DNA from: Deltaproteobacteria bacterium
Lineage (GTDB): Bacteria > Desulfobacterota > Syntrophia > Syntrophales > UBA2210
Reading direction: 5' to 3'
DNA: 44,855 nucleotides
Assembly (NCBI GenBank): GCA_016930775.1
Contig: JAFGGB010000074.1
Span: 1-44,855, forward strand
Shown here one piece after another: positions 36,129 through 44,855 of the stretch. Position 1 is the stretch's first letter, and every line of letters starts with the position of its first letter. Position numbers and translations under genes: made by a program. Below the pieces are notes generated by a model that saw only the letters and a list, made by a program, of their open reading frames with translations, did no database searches and was not told where the DNA came from.

Positions 36129-36617
36129 ATGGAGAAAGGGGATGTCGCCATCCGCTCCCGGAGTTCGGACGATACGGATGAAGTAGGTTTTATCATAGGC
36201 GGGAATGCAGGACCAGGCGCCGTCATAGCATTGATAGGAGATTTGGGAGCGGGAAAGACCTGTCTTACCCGCGGCATAGCCAAAGCACTCGGAATAAATG
36301 AAGGATATTATGTTACCAGTCCCACATTCACGCTGCTGAACGAATATCCGGGAAGGCTCAACCTCTATCATTTTGACATTTATCGCCTGAGAGATTGGAC
36401 GGACCTGGAAGATATCGGTTGCGAGGAATATTTTGATAGCGACGGGGTCACGGTAATCGAATGGGCGGAAAAAATTGCCTCGGCTCTTCCGGAACGGGCG
36501 CTCTTTGTATACCTAGCACATAGCGGCGGAGAGGAAACCAGGACGATCAGGATTGAGGGAGACATTGATATGATATTAAGACTTCAAGAGGATTTTCAAA
36601 GAGGAGGTTTTCTCTAA
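36129..36617 (+). CDS. tsaE: tRNA threonylcarbamoyladenosine biosynthesis ATPase TsaE
   Basis: The 162-residue P-loop ATPase partners with TsaB and TsaD to make t6A37 in tRNA. The Walker A is GDLGAGKT (37-44), followed by SPTFTLLNEYPG, LYHFDIYRL and VIEWAEKI, all diagnostic of the family. It lies 25 bases after acpS, and its TAA directly abuts the ATG of lysC, so the three are cotranscribed. NnrD, often the neighbour between acpS and tsaE, is absent. Confidence 0.95.
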   Translation: MEKGDVAIRSRSSDDTDEVGFIIGGNAGPGAVIALIGDLGAGKTCLTRGIAKALGINEGYYVTSPTFTLLNEYPGRLNLYHFDIYRLRDWTDLEDIGCEEYFDSDGVTVIEWAEKIASALPERALFVYLAHSGGEETRTIRIEGDIDMILRLQEDFQRGGFL

Positions 36618-37841
36618 ATGGCGCTGATTGTACAAAAATTCGGAGGCACCTCGGTGGCGAATCTGGAAAGGATTCGAAATGTTGCTCGAAGAGTCATTGC
36701 AACAAAATTAGAGGGGAACCAGGTTGTTGTGATCCTTTCCGCCATGGCGGGCGAGACGGACAGGCTCATAAACATGGCAATGGAAGCCACCGACGGCAAG
36801 CCCGATGGTCGCGAGTATGATTCGCTTGTTTCAACGGGCGAACAAGTAACGGTAACGCTCATGGCAATGATGCTGACGAGCATGGGACACCAGGCTACGT
36901 CCTTGCTGGGCTTTCAGGTGAAGATACATACTGACAATACCCACAAGAGTGCACGCATACTTGATATTGATAGTGAAGCTATATCGAGTGAACTCAACAA
37001 AGGGCACATCGTAGTCATAGCCGGATTCCAGGGAATAACGAAGAACAATGATGTAACCACCTTGGGACGGGGCGGTTCCGATACGAGCGCAGTGGCCGTG
37101 GCCGCCGCTCTTAAGGCCGATGCCTGTGATATCTATACCGATGTAGACGGCGTCTATACAACCGATCCCAATATCTACGACAAAGCGAGAAAACTTAAGA
37201 AAATTTCATACGACGAGATGTTGGAACTGGCAAGCGCCGGCGCCAAGGTGCTTCAACATCGGTCCGTTGAACTGGCAAAGATTTATGGAGTCCCTGTCTA
37301 CGTCAAGTCATCATTTAATTACGAAGATGGAACCTTAGTTACGAAGGAGGATTCGGATATGGAAAAGGAAGTCGTTTCGGGTGTTACCTATGACAAGAAC
37401 CAGGCAAAGGTAACGATCGTGCGTGTTCCCGACAAACCGGGCGTTGCATCGAGACTTTTTTCTCCTCTTTCCGATCGTAGCATTGTTGTCGATATGATCA
37501 TACAGAATGCGAGCATTGAAGGATACACGGATCTTACCTTCACTGTGGGAAAGAAGGATGTGAAGGAAGTACGGTCGGTTCTTGACTTGGTGGCACGGGA
37601 GATCGGCGCTGAAAGAATCGTCTATGACGAGAAAATATCAAAAATTTCAGTCGTCGGCGTCGGCATGAAAAGCCATGCGGGAGTGGCGACGAAGATGTTC
37701 GAGTCTCTTGCAAAAGAAAATATTAACATACAGATGATCAGCACCTCGGAAATAAAGATATCCTGTGTCATCGAGGATAAATACACCGAATTGGCAGTGC
37801 GGGTGCTCCATGACGCTTTTGGACTGGACCAGGAGAGATGA
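36618..37841 (+). CDS. lysC: Aspartate kinase
   Basis: The 407-residue enzyme phosphorylates aspartate, the first step to lysine, threonine and methionine. KFGGTSVANLERI (residues 7-19) is the N-terminal kinase signature, TLGRGGSDTSAVAVAAAL binds the substrate and ATP, and DVDGVYTTDPNI is the conserved kinase strand. Two ACT domains follow (about 265-400; VSGVTYDKNQAKVTIVRVPD and ISVVGVGMKSHAGVATKMF), consistent with lysine/threonine feedback. It starts immediately after the tsaE stop. The next gene overlaps its end by about 30 bases. Confidence 0.96.
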   Translation: MALIVQKFGGTSVANLERIRNVARRVIATKLEGNQVVVILSAMAGETDRLINMAMEATDGKPDGREYDSLVSTGEQVTVTLMAMMLTSMGHQATSLLGFQVKIHTDNTHKSARILDIDSEAISSELNKGHIVVIAGFQGITKNNDVTTLGRGGSDTSAVAVAAALKADACDIYTDVDGVYTTDPNIYDKARKLKKISYDEMLELASAGAKVLQHRSVELAKIYGVPVYVKSSFNYEDGTLVTKEDSDMEKEVVSGVTYDKNQAKVTIVRVPDKPGVASRLFSPLSDRSIVVDMIIQNASIEGYTDLTFTVGKKDVKEVRSVLDLVAREIGAERIVYDEKISKISVVGVGMKSHAGVATKMFESLAKENINIQMISTSEIKISCVIEDKYTELAVRVLHDAFGLDQER

Positions 37842-38421
37842 GGATCGAAGCGACACAACAATAGTCCGCCAGTTGACTGGACTTGCGATTCTGGCAGCGG
37901 CCTTGATTGTGTTGTATGCTATCAAGTATCTCGGCGGAGGCGAACAGACAAGCCCTCCACGATACTGGGCGGAAGAAAAGGACACGATAACTGTTCAATT
38001 GACGGGAGTTGCGAAGGAAGGCATTTTTCGCCTTCCAAAAGATGCTGACGTTGCCGAACTTTTCGAGGCCGTCGGGTTGACTAACGCCATTTTGCCGGCA
38101 ACTGAGGGTAATAGACGATTGAAAACGGGTGATCGAGTAGACGCTGGAAAAGGCGTCGGCAATATCCTGGTTGGTTCGATGGCAGTGCCCGATCGTCTTG
38201 CCCTCGGACTTCCGGTTGATCTGAACAGGGTCTCCTATGAAGGACTTCTTCTCATCCCGCACATAGGCCCGGTTATTGCGGGAGCTATTCTTTCAAACCG
38301 TGAACTGAACGGCTCGTACGAAAGCTTGGAAGAACTGAAAAATCTACCGGAGATTAGGAGTAAAACCTATGAAAAGATCAAGGAGTTCTTTTTTCTCGAC
38401 ATAGAACGGGACGACACGTAA
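37810..38421 (+). CDS. ComEA-like helix-hairpin-helix protein with SLBB-like region
   Basis: The roughly 203-residue protein has one N-terminal transmembrane segment (about 23-40), then an SLBB-like stretch reading GVAKEGIFRLPKDADVAELF. The C-terminal helix-hairpin-helix pair reads VDLNRVSYEGLLLIPHIGPV and SLEELKNLPEIRSKTYEKI. This is the ComEA architecture, which binds DNA during uptake in competent bacteria, but many non-competent species carry it. ATG 37810 overlaps lysC by 32 bases; an upstream GTG at 37765 is also in frame. Neither has a strong ribosome site. It is the last protein gene before the tRNA-Pro gene. Confidence 0.8.
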   Translation: MTLLDWTRRDEDRSDTTIVRQLTGLAILAAALIVLYAIKYLGGGEQTSPPRYWAEEKDTITVQLTGVAKEGIFRLPKDADVAELFEAVGLTNAILPATEGNRRLKTGDRVDAGKGVGNILVGSMAVPDRLALGLPVDLNRVSYEGLLLIPHIGPVIAGAILSNRELNGSYESLEELKNLPEIRSKTYEKIKEFFFLDIERDDT

Positions 38422-38550
38422 GGATGCCGGAAACATCAGTGGATGAAATATTTTCAATCGACGATTTGCAGTTACTCCACATATTTTTTAGAACAGCGAT
38501 TTTGTTCTGATGACTGGCATCGAATTCTGAACTCCGGACCGTCAAGAATG

Positions 38551-38579
38551 TTGACAAATTTATACAATGGTGGTAGTCA
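38551..38579 (+). promoter_or_regulatory. Promoter of the tRNA-Pro gene
   Basis: TTGACA at 38551-38556 and TAGTCA at 38574-38579 are 17 bases apart. A start near 38586 would be ten bases before the tRNA. The -10 is poor, but a perfect -35 at the right distance supports the call. Confidence 0.6.
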
Positions 38580-38595
38580 CAGCATGCAAAAAAGT

Positions 38596-38672
<77 letters not shown>

Positions 38673-38673
38673 T

Positions 38674-38713
38674 GCAATAAAAAAAACCGCCCATGGGCGG
38701 TTTTTTTTATTGC
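38674..38713. terminator. Perfect 40-nt palindromic terminator after tRNA-Pro
   Basis: Positions 38674-38693 are an exact reverse complement of 38694-38713. GCAAT, eight A, CCGCCCA pairs with TGGGCGG, eight T, ATTGC. The GC-rich centre and the A-tract/U-tract flanks make an intrinsic terminator usable in both directions. It ends the tRNA-Pro transcript before the tRNA-Leu promoter. Confidence 0.93.
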
Positions 38714-38808
38714 TTTTGTCGATATGTATGAGAAGCGTTAAGGCGGTGAGTCACATACGATGTCAAGAGACACAAGACGGCAGAGAATCCTCCGGTGCGA
38801 TTGTCGCG

Positions 38809-38837
38809 TTGACAAGTATCCCGTGAGTCACTATATT
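38809..38837 (+). promoter_or_regulatory. Strong promoter of the tRNA-Leu gene
   Basis: TTGACA at 38809-38814 and TATATT at 38832-38837 are 17 bases apart, near consensus for sigma70. A start near 38844 falls 14 bases before the tRNA. No terminator is seen between the tRNA and the tig gene 25 bases on, so this promoter may also supply tig-clpP-clpX. Confidence 0.8.
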
Positions 38838-38857
38838 TGATCCAAGCTTCATAACGA

Positions 38858-38944
38858 GCGAGAGTGGCGGAACTGGAAGACGCACTGGACTTAGGATCCA
38901 GCCCGCTCATGCGGTTAGGGGTTCGACTCCCCTCTCTCGCACCA
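38858..38944 (+). tRNA. tRNA-Leu, anticodon TAG
   Basis: The 87-nt type II tRNA has acceptor stem GCGAGAG (38858-38864) with CTCTCGC, discriminator A and encoded CCA. The anticodon stem CTGGA/TCCAG encloses CTTAGGA with anticodon TAG, decoding CTA (and other CTN by wobble). A long variable arm (GCCCGCTCATGCGG region) confirms leucine type, and the T arm reads AGGGGTTCGACTCCCCT. Confidence 0.95.
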
Positions 38945-38969
38945 GTTGCATTATTAAAGGAGATTCGGT

Positions 38970-40295
38970 TTGGCAACGACGACAGCTGTAAACATCGAAG
39001 AAGTAAGCCAGGTAAAACGGAAAATAAGCGTTGAAGTTCCATGGGATGAAGTTGCTAAAGAGTTAGAAATCGTTTACAAAAAGATTAACAGGAAGGCAAA
39101 GGTCAGAGGATTCAGACCGGGACACGTTCCGAAGCCATACCTGGAGCGGTTTTACGCCGAAGAAGCCGAGCAGGAGACGATATCCAATCTCGTTACGAAA
39201 TATTATAGCGATGCAGTGGAACAGAAATCTCTTGCCGTAGTCGACAGTCCAGTGATTCATCAGGAAGGAATTCAGAAAGACAAGAGTTTCACCTTCACGG
39301 CGGATGTTGAAGTGGAACCCGAAATAGATCCGAAAGATTATGAAAACATTGCTCTGGCGAAACGACAGGTTGTGATTGCCGATACCGATGTTGAAGCCCG
39401 AACCGATCAGATACGAAACATGTATGCCACCTTGGAGGCCTTGGACAATGCTGATAGAGGCATTCAGGACGGTGACTTCGCACTCATCGATTTCGTAGGG
39501 ACAATCGAGGGGAAAGAGCGGCCGGAACTGACGCAAAAGGGTTATCTTTTTAATGTTGGTTCCCAGATGTTTTTTGAAGGATTTGGGGAACAGCTGCTTG
39601 GTATGAAGAAAGGCGAATCAAAAACGGTGACTGTCTCAGTGCCGCAGAAGTTTCATGATTCCGAGGCGCAGGGGAAAGAAGCCGTATTTCACGTGACATT
39701 GAAAGATATACGAATTAAAAAAGTTCCCGATCTAGACGATAGTTTCATCAAGAATTTCGAGAAATACGAAACTGTCGACGATTTCAGGATGGATGTTAGA
39801 AAATTATTGCAGGTCGAAGAGGATCAAAAGGTCAAAGCAGAGCTTGAAAATGCCATCATTCAGGAGATCATCGCGAAGAATGACTTCGAAGTTCCTTCTG
39901 TCCTGGTGGATCGGCAGGCGAGCTTATTGCTGATGAATGCACAACGTCGTATGATGTCCGAAGGAATGTCTCAAGATGAAGCAGGCAAGCTTATTCCCCA
40001 ACTAAAAGAACGCTTCAAGTCGCAGGCCATGCTCATGGTGAAATCGTCACTCCTCCTTGATGCGATTGCCAGAAAAGAATCCATAACCGTTGACGATGAC
40101 GATGTGGAAAAGCGGATTGAAGAAATGGCCAAGTACTATGGCAAATCCTACGAAACGCTGAGCGACAGCGAAGAGAGGGAGAATTTCCGCACAAGAGTCC
40201 GGGCGGAACTGATGGAGCGCAAGGCCCTGGAGTTCATCGAGCAACGGGCTAATGTGACTATTTCCGCCGCTACTGAGATGGAGGAATCTTCATGA
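38970..40295 (+). CDS. tig: Trigger factor (ribosome-associated chaperone and prolyl isomerase)
   Basis: The 441-residue chaperone binds the ribosome exit site through GFRPGHVP (47-54), matching the GFRxGxxP signature. A FKBP-type domain (about 150-245; [11 protein letters not shown]) and a long helical C-terminal domain follow. The start is TTG 38970, seven bases after GGAG, and the expected N-terminal beta strand begins directly after it, so the unusual start is well supported. Its stop overlaps clpP by ATGA, implying coupled translation. Confidence 0.96.
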   Translation: MATTTAVNIEEVSQVKRKISVEVPWDEVAKELEIVYKKINRKAKVRGFRPGHVPKPYLERFYAEEAEQETISNLVTKYYSDAVEQKSLAVVDSPVIHQEGIQKDKSFTFTADVEVEPEIDPKDYENIALAKRQVVIADTDVEARTDQIRNMYATLEALDNADRGIQDGDFALIDFVGTIEGKERPELTQKGYLFNVGSQMFFEGFGEQLLGMKKGESKTVTVSVPQKFHDSEAQGKEAVFHVTLKDIRIKKVPDLDDSFIKNFEKYETVDDFRMDVRKLLQVEEDQKVKAELENAIIQEIIAKNDFEVPSVLVDRQASLLLMNAQRRMMSEGMSQDEAGKLIPQLKERFKSQAMLMVKSSLLLDAIARKESITVDDDDVEKRIEEMAKYYGKSYETLSDSEERENFRTRVRAELMERKALEFIEQRANVTISAATEMEESS

Positions 40296-40906
40296 CATTT
40301 GTTCCCATTGTTATCGAACAGGACGGCAGGGGAGAACGGGCCTTTGACATCTACTCACGCCTCCTGAAAGACAGAATTGTTTTTCTCGGATCGGCCGTTA
40401 CGGACGAGATTGCGAACCTTGTCATTGCTCAAATGCTGTATCTGGAATCGGACGATCCCGACAAAGAGATATTCTTTTATCTGAATACTCCCGGCGGTTC
40501 AGTAAGCGCCGGTCTTGCCATATATGACACGATGCAGTACATACGTCCTCCTGTTGCCACTGTATGCGTAGGACAGGCGGCCAGCATGGGCGCCTTGCTT
40601 CTCGCGGCGGGAAAGAAGGGGAGACGTTTTGCATTGCCCCATTCAAGGGTCCTGATCCATCAACCTCTTGGCGGCATCCAAGGCCAAGCATCCGATATAG
40701 GAATCCAGGCCCAAGAGATGCTCAGGTTAAAAAAGGAATTGAACCGCATCCTTGCTAACCACACAAGTCAGCCCGAGAAGAAAATCGAGAAGGACACGGA
40801 CCGGGATTATTTTATGACGAGTGAACAGGCAAAGGAGTACGGACTGATCGATGAGGTGATAAAGAGCAAGGACGCAGTGAATATAAAGGAGAAAAAAGCT
40901 TCATGA
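40292..40906 (+). CDS. clpP: ATP-dependent Clp protease proteolytic subunit
   Basis: The 204-residue serine protease forms a double heptamer used with ClpX. The triad is complete: Ser98 in [11 protein letters not shown], His123 in VLIHQPLGG and Asp172 in DRDYFM. The N-terminal sequence [19 protein letters not shown] and [20 protein letters not shown] are typical. It overlaps both tig and clpX by ATGA junctions, so the three form one translationally coupled unit. Confidence 0.97.
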   Translation: MTFVPIVIEQDGRGERAFDIYSRLLKDRIVFLGSAVTDEIANLVIAQMLYLESDDPDKEIFFYLNTPGGSVSAGLAIYDTMQYIRPPVATVCVGQAASMGALLLAAGKKGRRFALPHSRVLIHQPLGGIQGQASDIGIQAQEMLRLKKELNRILANHTSQPEKKIEKDTDRDYFMTSEQAKEYGLIDEVIKSKDAVNIKEKKAS

Positions 40907-42195
40907 CCACCAGCAAGAACGGCGAAAGGTCGACGTTAATATGCTCATTCTGCGGTAAAAATCAGAATGAAGTAAAAAAACTCGTAGCAGGACCGACCGC
41001 CTATATCTGCGATGAGTGCATCGAATTATGCCGGTGCATAATCGAGGAAGACGGCGATATAAAGGATTGTGCGGATGCCGGTGGCGATATGCCGGAGCCG
41101 AAGGAAATAAAGCATTTCCTCGATCAGTATGTAATCGGTCAGGATCGAACGAAAAAGATACTTTCCGTTGCAGTCTATAATCACTACAAACGTGTTTTTT
41201 CGACTGTTGAGAGTGACGGTGTGGAACTTCAGAAGAGCAATATACTGCTCGTCGGTCCTACAGGTTCGGGCAAGACCCTTCTTGCACAGACTCTCGCAAA
41301 ATTTCTTAACGTTCCCTTTACCATAGCAGACGCAACAACACTAACAGAGGCGGGTTACGTGGGAGAGGATGTAGAGAACATAATCCTCAGTCTTCTCCAG
41401 AACGCCGATTATGACGTTAAGAAAGCCTCTCGCGGCATTGTTTACATCGACGAAATTGATAAGATATCCCGTAAAGCGGGAAATCCATCGATAACGCGAG
41501 ATGTTTCAGGCGAAGGTGTGCAGCAGGCTCTCTTGAAAATTATCGAAGGCACTGTAGCGAACATACCGCCCAAGGGAGGCCGTAAACATCCGCAACAGGA
41601 ATTCATCCAGGTAGACACTACGAATATACTCTTCATCTGCGGCGGCGCCTTTAACGGGCTCGACGACATAATTCAGCGCCGTCTCGGCGCCAATGCACTG
41701 GGATTCGGAGCGGATATTAAAAGCAAGAAAAAAAGAAATATCGGAGAGGTACTTGCAGAAGTAAGAACAGAGGATTTTCTGAAATACGGGCTCATCCCTG
41801 AATTCATCGGCCGGCTGCCCGTTGTCGCGACCCTTAACGATCTCGAAGAATCGGATCTTGTGCGAATCCTCGTTGAACCGAAGAATTCCATAATCAAACA
41901 ATATCAGAAGATGTTCGAGATTGAGGATGTGAATCTTACCTTTACGGAAGAGTCTCTCAAGTCCATAGCGCGTATGGCCGTCGAACGCAAAGCAGGGGCG
42001 CGTGGACTCAGGGCGATCCTCGAACACATAATGCTCGACATTATGTATGAGATTCCCTCTGCCCGCGATGTAAAAGAATGTTTGATAAATGAAGATGTTA
42101 CAGTAAAAGGTGAAAAGCCCATCCTTCTCTACGAAGGCGGGAATGAAAAATGTGAAGAAATCCAAGATCAACTTGAATCCATAAGGTTAAAGTAA
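40903..42195 (+). CDS. clpX: ATP-dependent Clp protease ATP-binding subunit ClpX
   Basis: The 430-residue AAA+ unfoldase delivers substrates to ClpP. A zinc-binding domain with Cys14, Cys17, Cys36 and Cys39 (CSFCGKN, ICDEC) is followed by Walker A GPTGSGKT, Walker [11 protein letters not shown], and the IGF-loop region reading [10 protein letters not shown] in the expected place. The C-terminal small domain ends with KPILLYEGG. Start ATG 40903 overlaps the clpP stop. The next gene, lon, starts two bases after its stop. Confidence 0.97.
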   Translation: MTTSKNGERSTLICSFCGKNQNEVKKLVAGPTAYICDECIELCRCIIEEDGDIKDCADAGGDMPEPKEIKHFLDQYVIGQDRTKKILSVAVYNHYKRVFSTVESDGVELQKSNILLVGPTGSGKTLLAQTLAKFLNVPFTIADATTLTEAGYVGEDVENIILSLLQNADYDVKKASRGIVYIDEIDKISRKAGNPSITRDVSGEGVQQALLKIIEGTVANIPPKGGRKHPQQEFIQVDTTNILFICGGAFNGLDDIIQRRLGANALGFGADIKSKKKRNIGEVLAEVRTEDFLKYGLIPEFIGRLPVVATLNDLEESDLVRILVEPKNSIIKQYQKMFEIEDVNLTFTEESLKSIARMAVERKAGARGLRAILEHIMLDIMYEIPSARDVKECLINEDVTVKGEKPILLYEGGNEKCEEIQDQLESIRLK

Positions 42196-42197
42196 AA

Positions 42198-44606
42198 ATG
42201 CTGACTTTCAATAGAGACAGAGATGATAAGACGGGAAAAAGCATCATTCCCCTGCTTCCTCTCAGGGATGTGGTGGTATTTCCCCATATGATAGTACCGC
42301 TCTTCGTTGGGCGTACAAAATCCATCAACGCGCTCGAAGCGGCCATGAAATCGGAATCTGCCATTTTTCTTGCCGCGCAGAAGAGCGCTGAGATAGACGA
42401 TCCCGGAGAGACTGATATCTACAGTGTGGGGACCATAGGTTCCATCATCCAGCTTCTCCGGCTGCCGGATAACACCGTGAAGGTCCTCGTGGAAGGAAAA
42501 ACAAGGGGGATCATAAAAGATTACCTTTCAAGCGACGAAGTTTTTATGGTCGGTGTCGAAGAAATCGGGGACATTCCGGAAAGTCTGACATCCGTCACAC
42601 AAGAGGCCATAATCCGGAATATATCCCAGGCTCTCGATAAGTATTCGAAGCTTTCAAAGAAGATTCCTCCTGAAATCCTATCATCGCTCCAGTCCATAGA
42701 AGATCCCGGCCGTCTGGCCGATACCGTTGCATCTCACTTGGGCGTTAAACTGGACGAGAAGCAGAAGGTCCTTGAAATATTCGACGTGAATGAACGGTTG
42801 GAAAAAGTATACGGTCTCATGATCGCCGAGCTGGAGATTCTTGAAGTTGAAAGCCGCATAAAGCGCCGTGTCAAAAAGCAGATGGAAAAGACTCAGAAGG
42901 ATTACTATCTGAACGAGCAGATGCGGGCGATTCAAAAGGAGATGGGCGAAGACGACAGTTTCAGGAATGAGATAAATGAACTCGAAAAGAAACTGAAACA
43001 AAAGAAACTCTCGGACGAAGGCCGAAAAAAAGTTGAACACGAAATAAAAAAGCTCAAACTGATGGCGCCCATGTCAGCGGAAGCCACTGTCGTAAGAAAT
43101 TACATAGATTGGATTCTTGGGCTGCCGTGGCATGACAAAACAGACGATGAGAAGGATCTCAGAAAATCGGAAAAGATTCTTGAAGAAGACCATTATGGTT
43201 TAAAGAAGGTCAAAGAGCGAATACTCGAGTATCTGGCCGTTCAAATCCTGTCGGAAAAGAGGAAAGGATCTATCCTCTGCCTCGTCGGGCCTCCCGGTGT
43301 AGGTAAAACTTCAATAGCGAAGTCAATTGCCCGGGCTACGAACCGGAAGTTTGTGAGACTTTCTCTGGGAGGTCTTCGTGACGAAGCGGAGATCCGTGGT
43401 CACCGCAGGACCTATATCGGAGCGCTACCTGGCAGAATCATCCAGTTATTGAAGAAAGCAGGTTCGAACAATCCCGTATTCTGCCTTGACGAGATCGACA
43501 AACTGAGTTCCGATTTCCGCGGCGATCCTGCCTCGGCACTACTGGAAGTTCTTGATCCGGAACAAAATGTCGCATTCAACGACAATTACCTTGAAGTAGA
43601 CTATGACCTCTCGGATATCATGTTTATCACGACGGCAAATGTAATTCAGACCATACCGGCGCCGCTCCTCGACAGGATGGAAGTGATCAGGATCGCGGGA
43701 TATACAGAGGAGGAGAAACTGAACATAGGGCTGAAATATCTTGTACAGAAGGAACTGGAAACAAACGGTCTCAAGGGCAAGGAAATCAGCTTCAGCAAGG
43801 GTGCGCTTCTGGAAATCATTCGGCAATTTACTCGGGAAGCGGGAGTTCGGAATCTTGAAAGGGAAATTGCATCGATCTGCCGTAAACTGGCCCGTAAAAT
43901 CGTAACAGATGGAGATTCTTCAAGAATAAAGATAACGGCGAAGTCCATCGAAAAATATCTCGGCGTTGCCAAGTATCGTTTCGGAGAAAAGGAAACGGAA
44001 GACCGGATAGGGCTGACAGTGGGTCTTGCCTGGACCGAAGTTGGTGGAGAGTTGTTGAATATCGAGGCTACCGTTCTCAAGGGTTCGGGCAAAACGATAC
44101 TTACGGGCAAGCTTGGCGACGTAATGCAGGAATCTGCACAGGCAGCCATTACATACGTGAGGTCCCGGGCAGATATGCTTGGACTTGACATCAATTTCTT
44201 CAAAGAATTGGATGTCCATATTCATGTACCAGAGGGTGCGATACCGAAAGACGGACCCTCAGCAGGCATAGCCATCGCCACATCCATTGCCTCAGCTTTT
44301 CTTAAGAGAAAAGTAAGAAGCGATCTCGCAATGACCGGCGAAATAACCCTCAGGGGCAGAATCCTCCCTATCGGAGGTCTTAAAGAAAAACTCCTGGCGG
44401 CTCACCGGGGCAACATCAGAACGGTTATTATTTCACGGGATAACAAGAAAGACCTAGTCGATATCCCGCATAATGTCATGAAAGAACTCACTATACGCTT
44501 TGTGGAAAACATGGATGAAGTTCTCCAATATGCCATGATATCGGAAGATCGAAGCAGTGAATGCAGCGGTATTCAGGATATTCAACAGGTGGCGCACCAC
44601 GCCTGA
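42198..44606 (+). CDS. lon: ATP-dependent Lon protease
   Basis: The 802-residue protease degrades damaged and regulatory proteins. An N-terminal substrate domain ([20 protein letters not shown]) is followed by an AAA module with Walker A GPPGVGKT and Walker [10 protein letters not shown], and a C-terminal serine-lysine peptidase. Ser688 in PKDGPSAG and Lys731 in [13 protein letters not shown] are 43 residues apart, the expected spacing. It begins two bases after clpX, whose 3' end supplies an AAGG ribosome site. A short His-rich tail ends the protein. Confidence 0.97.
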   Translation: MLTFNRDRDDKTGKSIIPLLPLRDVVVFPHMIVPLFVGRTKSINALEAAMKSESAIFLAAQKSAEIDDPGETDIYSVGTIGSIIQLLRLPDNTVKVLVEGKTRGIIKDYLSSDEVFMVGVEEIGDIPESLTSVTQEAIIRNISQALDKYSKLSKKIPPEILSSLQSIEDPGRLADTVASHLGVKLDEKQKVLEIFDVNERLEKVYGLMIAELEILEVESRIKRRVKKQMEKTQKDYYLNEQMRAIQKEMGEDDSFRNEINELEKKLKQKKLSDEGRKKVEHEIKKLKLMAPMSAEATVVRNYIDWILGLPWHDKTDDEKDLRKSEKILEEDHYGLKKVKERILEYLAVQILSEKRKGSILCLVGPPGVGKTSIAKSIARATNRKFVRLSLGGLRDEAEIRGHRRTYIGALPGRIIQLLKKAGSNNPVFCLDEIDKLSSDFRGDPASALLEVLDPEQNVAFNDNYLEVDYDLSDIMFITTANVIQTIPAPLLDRMEVIRIAGYTEEEKLNIGLKYLVQKELETNGLKGKEISFSKGALLEIIRQFTREAGVRNLEREIASICRKLARKIVTDGDSSRIKITAKSIEKYLGVAKYRFGEKETEDRIGLTVGLAWTEVGGELLNIEATVLKGSGKTILTGKLGDVMQESAQAAITYVRSRADMLGLDINFFKELDVHIHVPEGAIPKDGPSAGIAIATSIASAFLKRKVRSDLAMTGEITLRGRILPIGGLKEKLLAAHRGNIRTVIISRDNKKDLVDIPHNVMKELTIRFVENMDEVLQYAMISEDRSSECSGIQDIQQVAHHA

Positions 44607-44623
44607 ACACGTCACTTTTGTGC

Positions 44624-44652
44624 TTGACAAGTTGAGCGTTTTTGTTTAGTTT
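44624..44652 (+). promoter_or_regulatory. Promoter of the tRNA-Val/tRNA-Asp unit
   Basis: TTGACA at 44624-44629 and TAGTTT at 44647-44652 are 17 bases apart, starting about 18 bases after the lon stop. A start near 44659 would be 25 bases before tRNA-Val. Confidence 0.65.
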
Positions 44653-44683
44653 CCACAACGCTGAACGGTGTAGCGAGAAACGT

Positions 44684-44759
44684 GGGCGGATAGCTCAGCT
44701 GGGAGAGCGCCACGTTTACACCGTGGATGTCACAGGTTCAAGTCCTGTTCCGCCTACCA
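44684..44759 (+). tRNA. tRNA-Val, anticodon TAC
   Basis: The 76-nt tRNA has acceptor stem GGGCGGA with TCCGCCT (one G-T closing pair), discriminator A and encoded CCA. The D arm is AGCTCAGCTGGGAGAGC, the anticodon stem CCACG/CGTGG encloses TTTACAC with anticodon TAC, and the T arm is ACAGGTTCAAGTCCTGT. Confidence 0.95.
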
Positions 44760-44771
44760 TGGGCAAAATGC

Positions 44772-44848
<77 letters not shown>

Positions 44849-44855
44849 GTAATTA

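Noticed and set aside
41506-42171. 221-codon antisense frame within clpX
   Set aside because: A shadow of clpX; no motif or ribosome site.

Overview
This window is a stretch of bacterial chromosome, most likely from a Desulfobacterota (former Deltaproteobacteria) lineage close to the syntrophic Syntrophales. The assignment is inferred from gene content: a fused ADP-forming acyl-CoA synthetase, a 3-hydroxyisobutyrate-dehydrogenase-like tail, a GAF-type PtsP, a dihydropteroate synthase with an N-terminal extension, and the orders tilS-ftsH-folP-acpS-tsaE-lysC and tig-clpP-clpX-lon. No phage, insertion sequence, transposase or CRISPR array is visible.

Layout. Positions 1-127 hold the tail of an oxidoreductase gene, followed by a clear intrinsic terminator. 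An AEC-family permease (215-1156) and a gene-free gap follow. A compact cluster (1622-6117) then encodes a secreted Gly/Asp-rich protein, a lipoprotein with a peptidoglycan-binding-like segment, a PD40-repeat lipoprotein with one c-type heme motif, and a glycerophosphodiester phosphodiesterase. Next come a universal stress protein (minus), an AT-rich gap, a DUF2779 protein that looks like a Cas4-type Fe-S nuclease joined to a DnaQ-type exonuclease, and a membrane-anchored M23 peptidase (minus). Positions 10259-14390 hold a metallo-beta-lactamase-fold hydrolase, an ADP-forming acyl-CoA synthetase and an alpha/beta hydrolase. Two unknown small genes diverge at about 14.95 kb. A long plus-strand run (15013-26374) then encodes a membrane-anchored unknown, a universal stress protein, PtsP, a long-chain acyl-CoA ligase, RmuC, a large TPR-CHAT lipoprotein, a peroxiredoxin and a patatin-like phospholipase. 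Facing it on the minus strand are feoA-feoB and panB preceded by a DUF2520 Rossmann gene.

From 30.5 kb to the end, everything is housekeeping on the plus strand: gph, tilS, ftsH, folP, acpS, tsaE, lysC and a ComEA-like gene; tRNA-Pro and tRNA-Leu; tig-clpP-clpX-lon; then tRNA-Val and tRNA-Asp. The protein quality-control genes (ftsH, tig, clpPX, lon) dominate this part. Three tRNA units have recognisable TTGACA promoters with 17-bp spacing, and the tRNA-Pro gene ends at a perfect 40-nt palindromic terminator.

The least explained parts are the exported heme/PD40 cluster, the TPR-CHAT lipoprotein with its extra beta-rich segment, and the DUF2779 two-nuclease protein. The folP-acpS junction also lacks the cdaA-ybbR-glmM block that sits there in some relatives. 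All functional calls rest on motifs read by eye; no database search was run.
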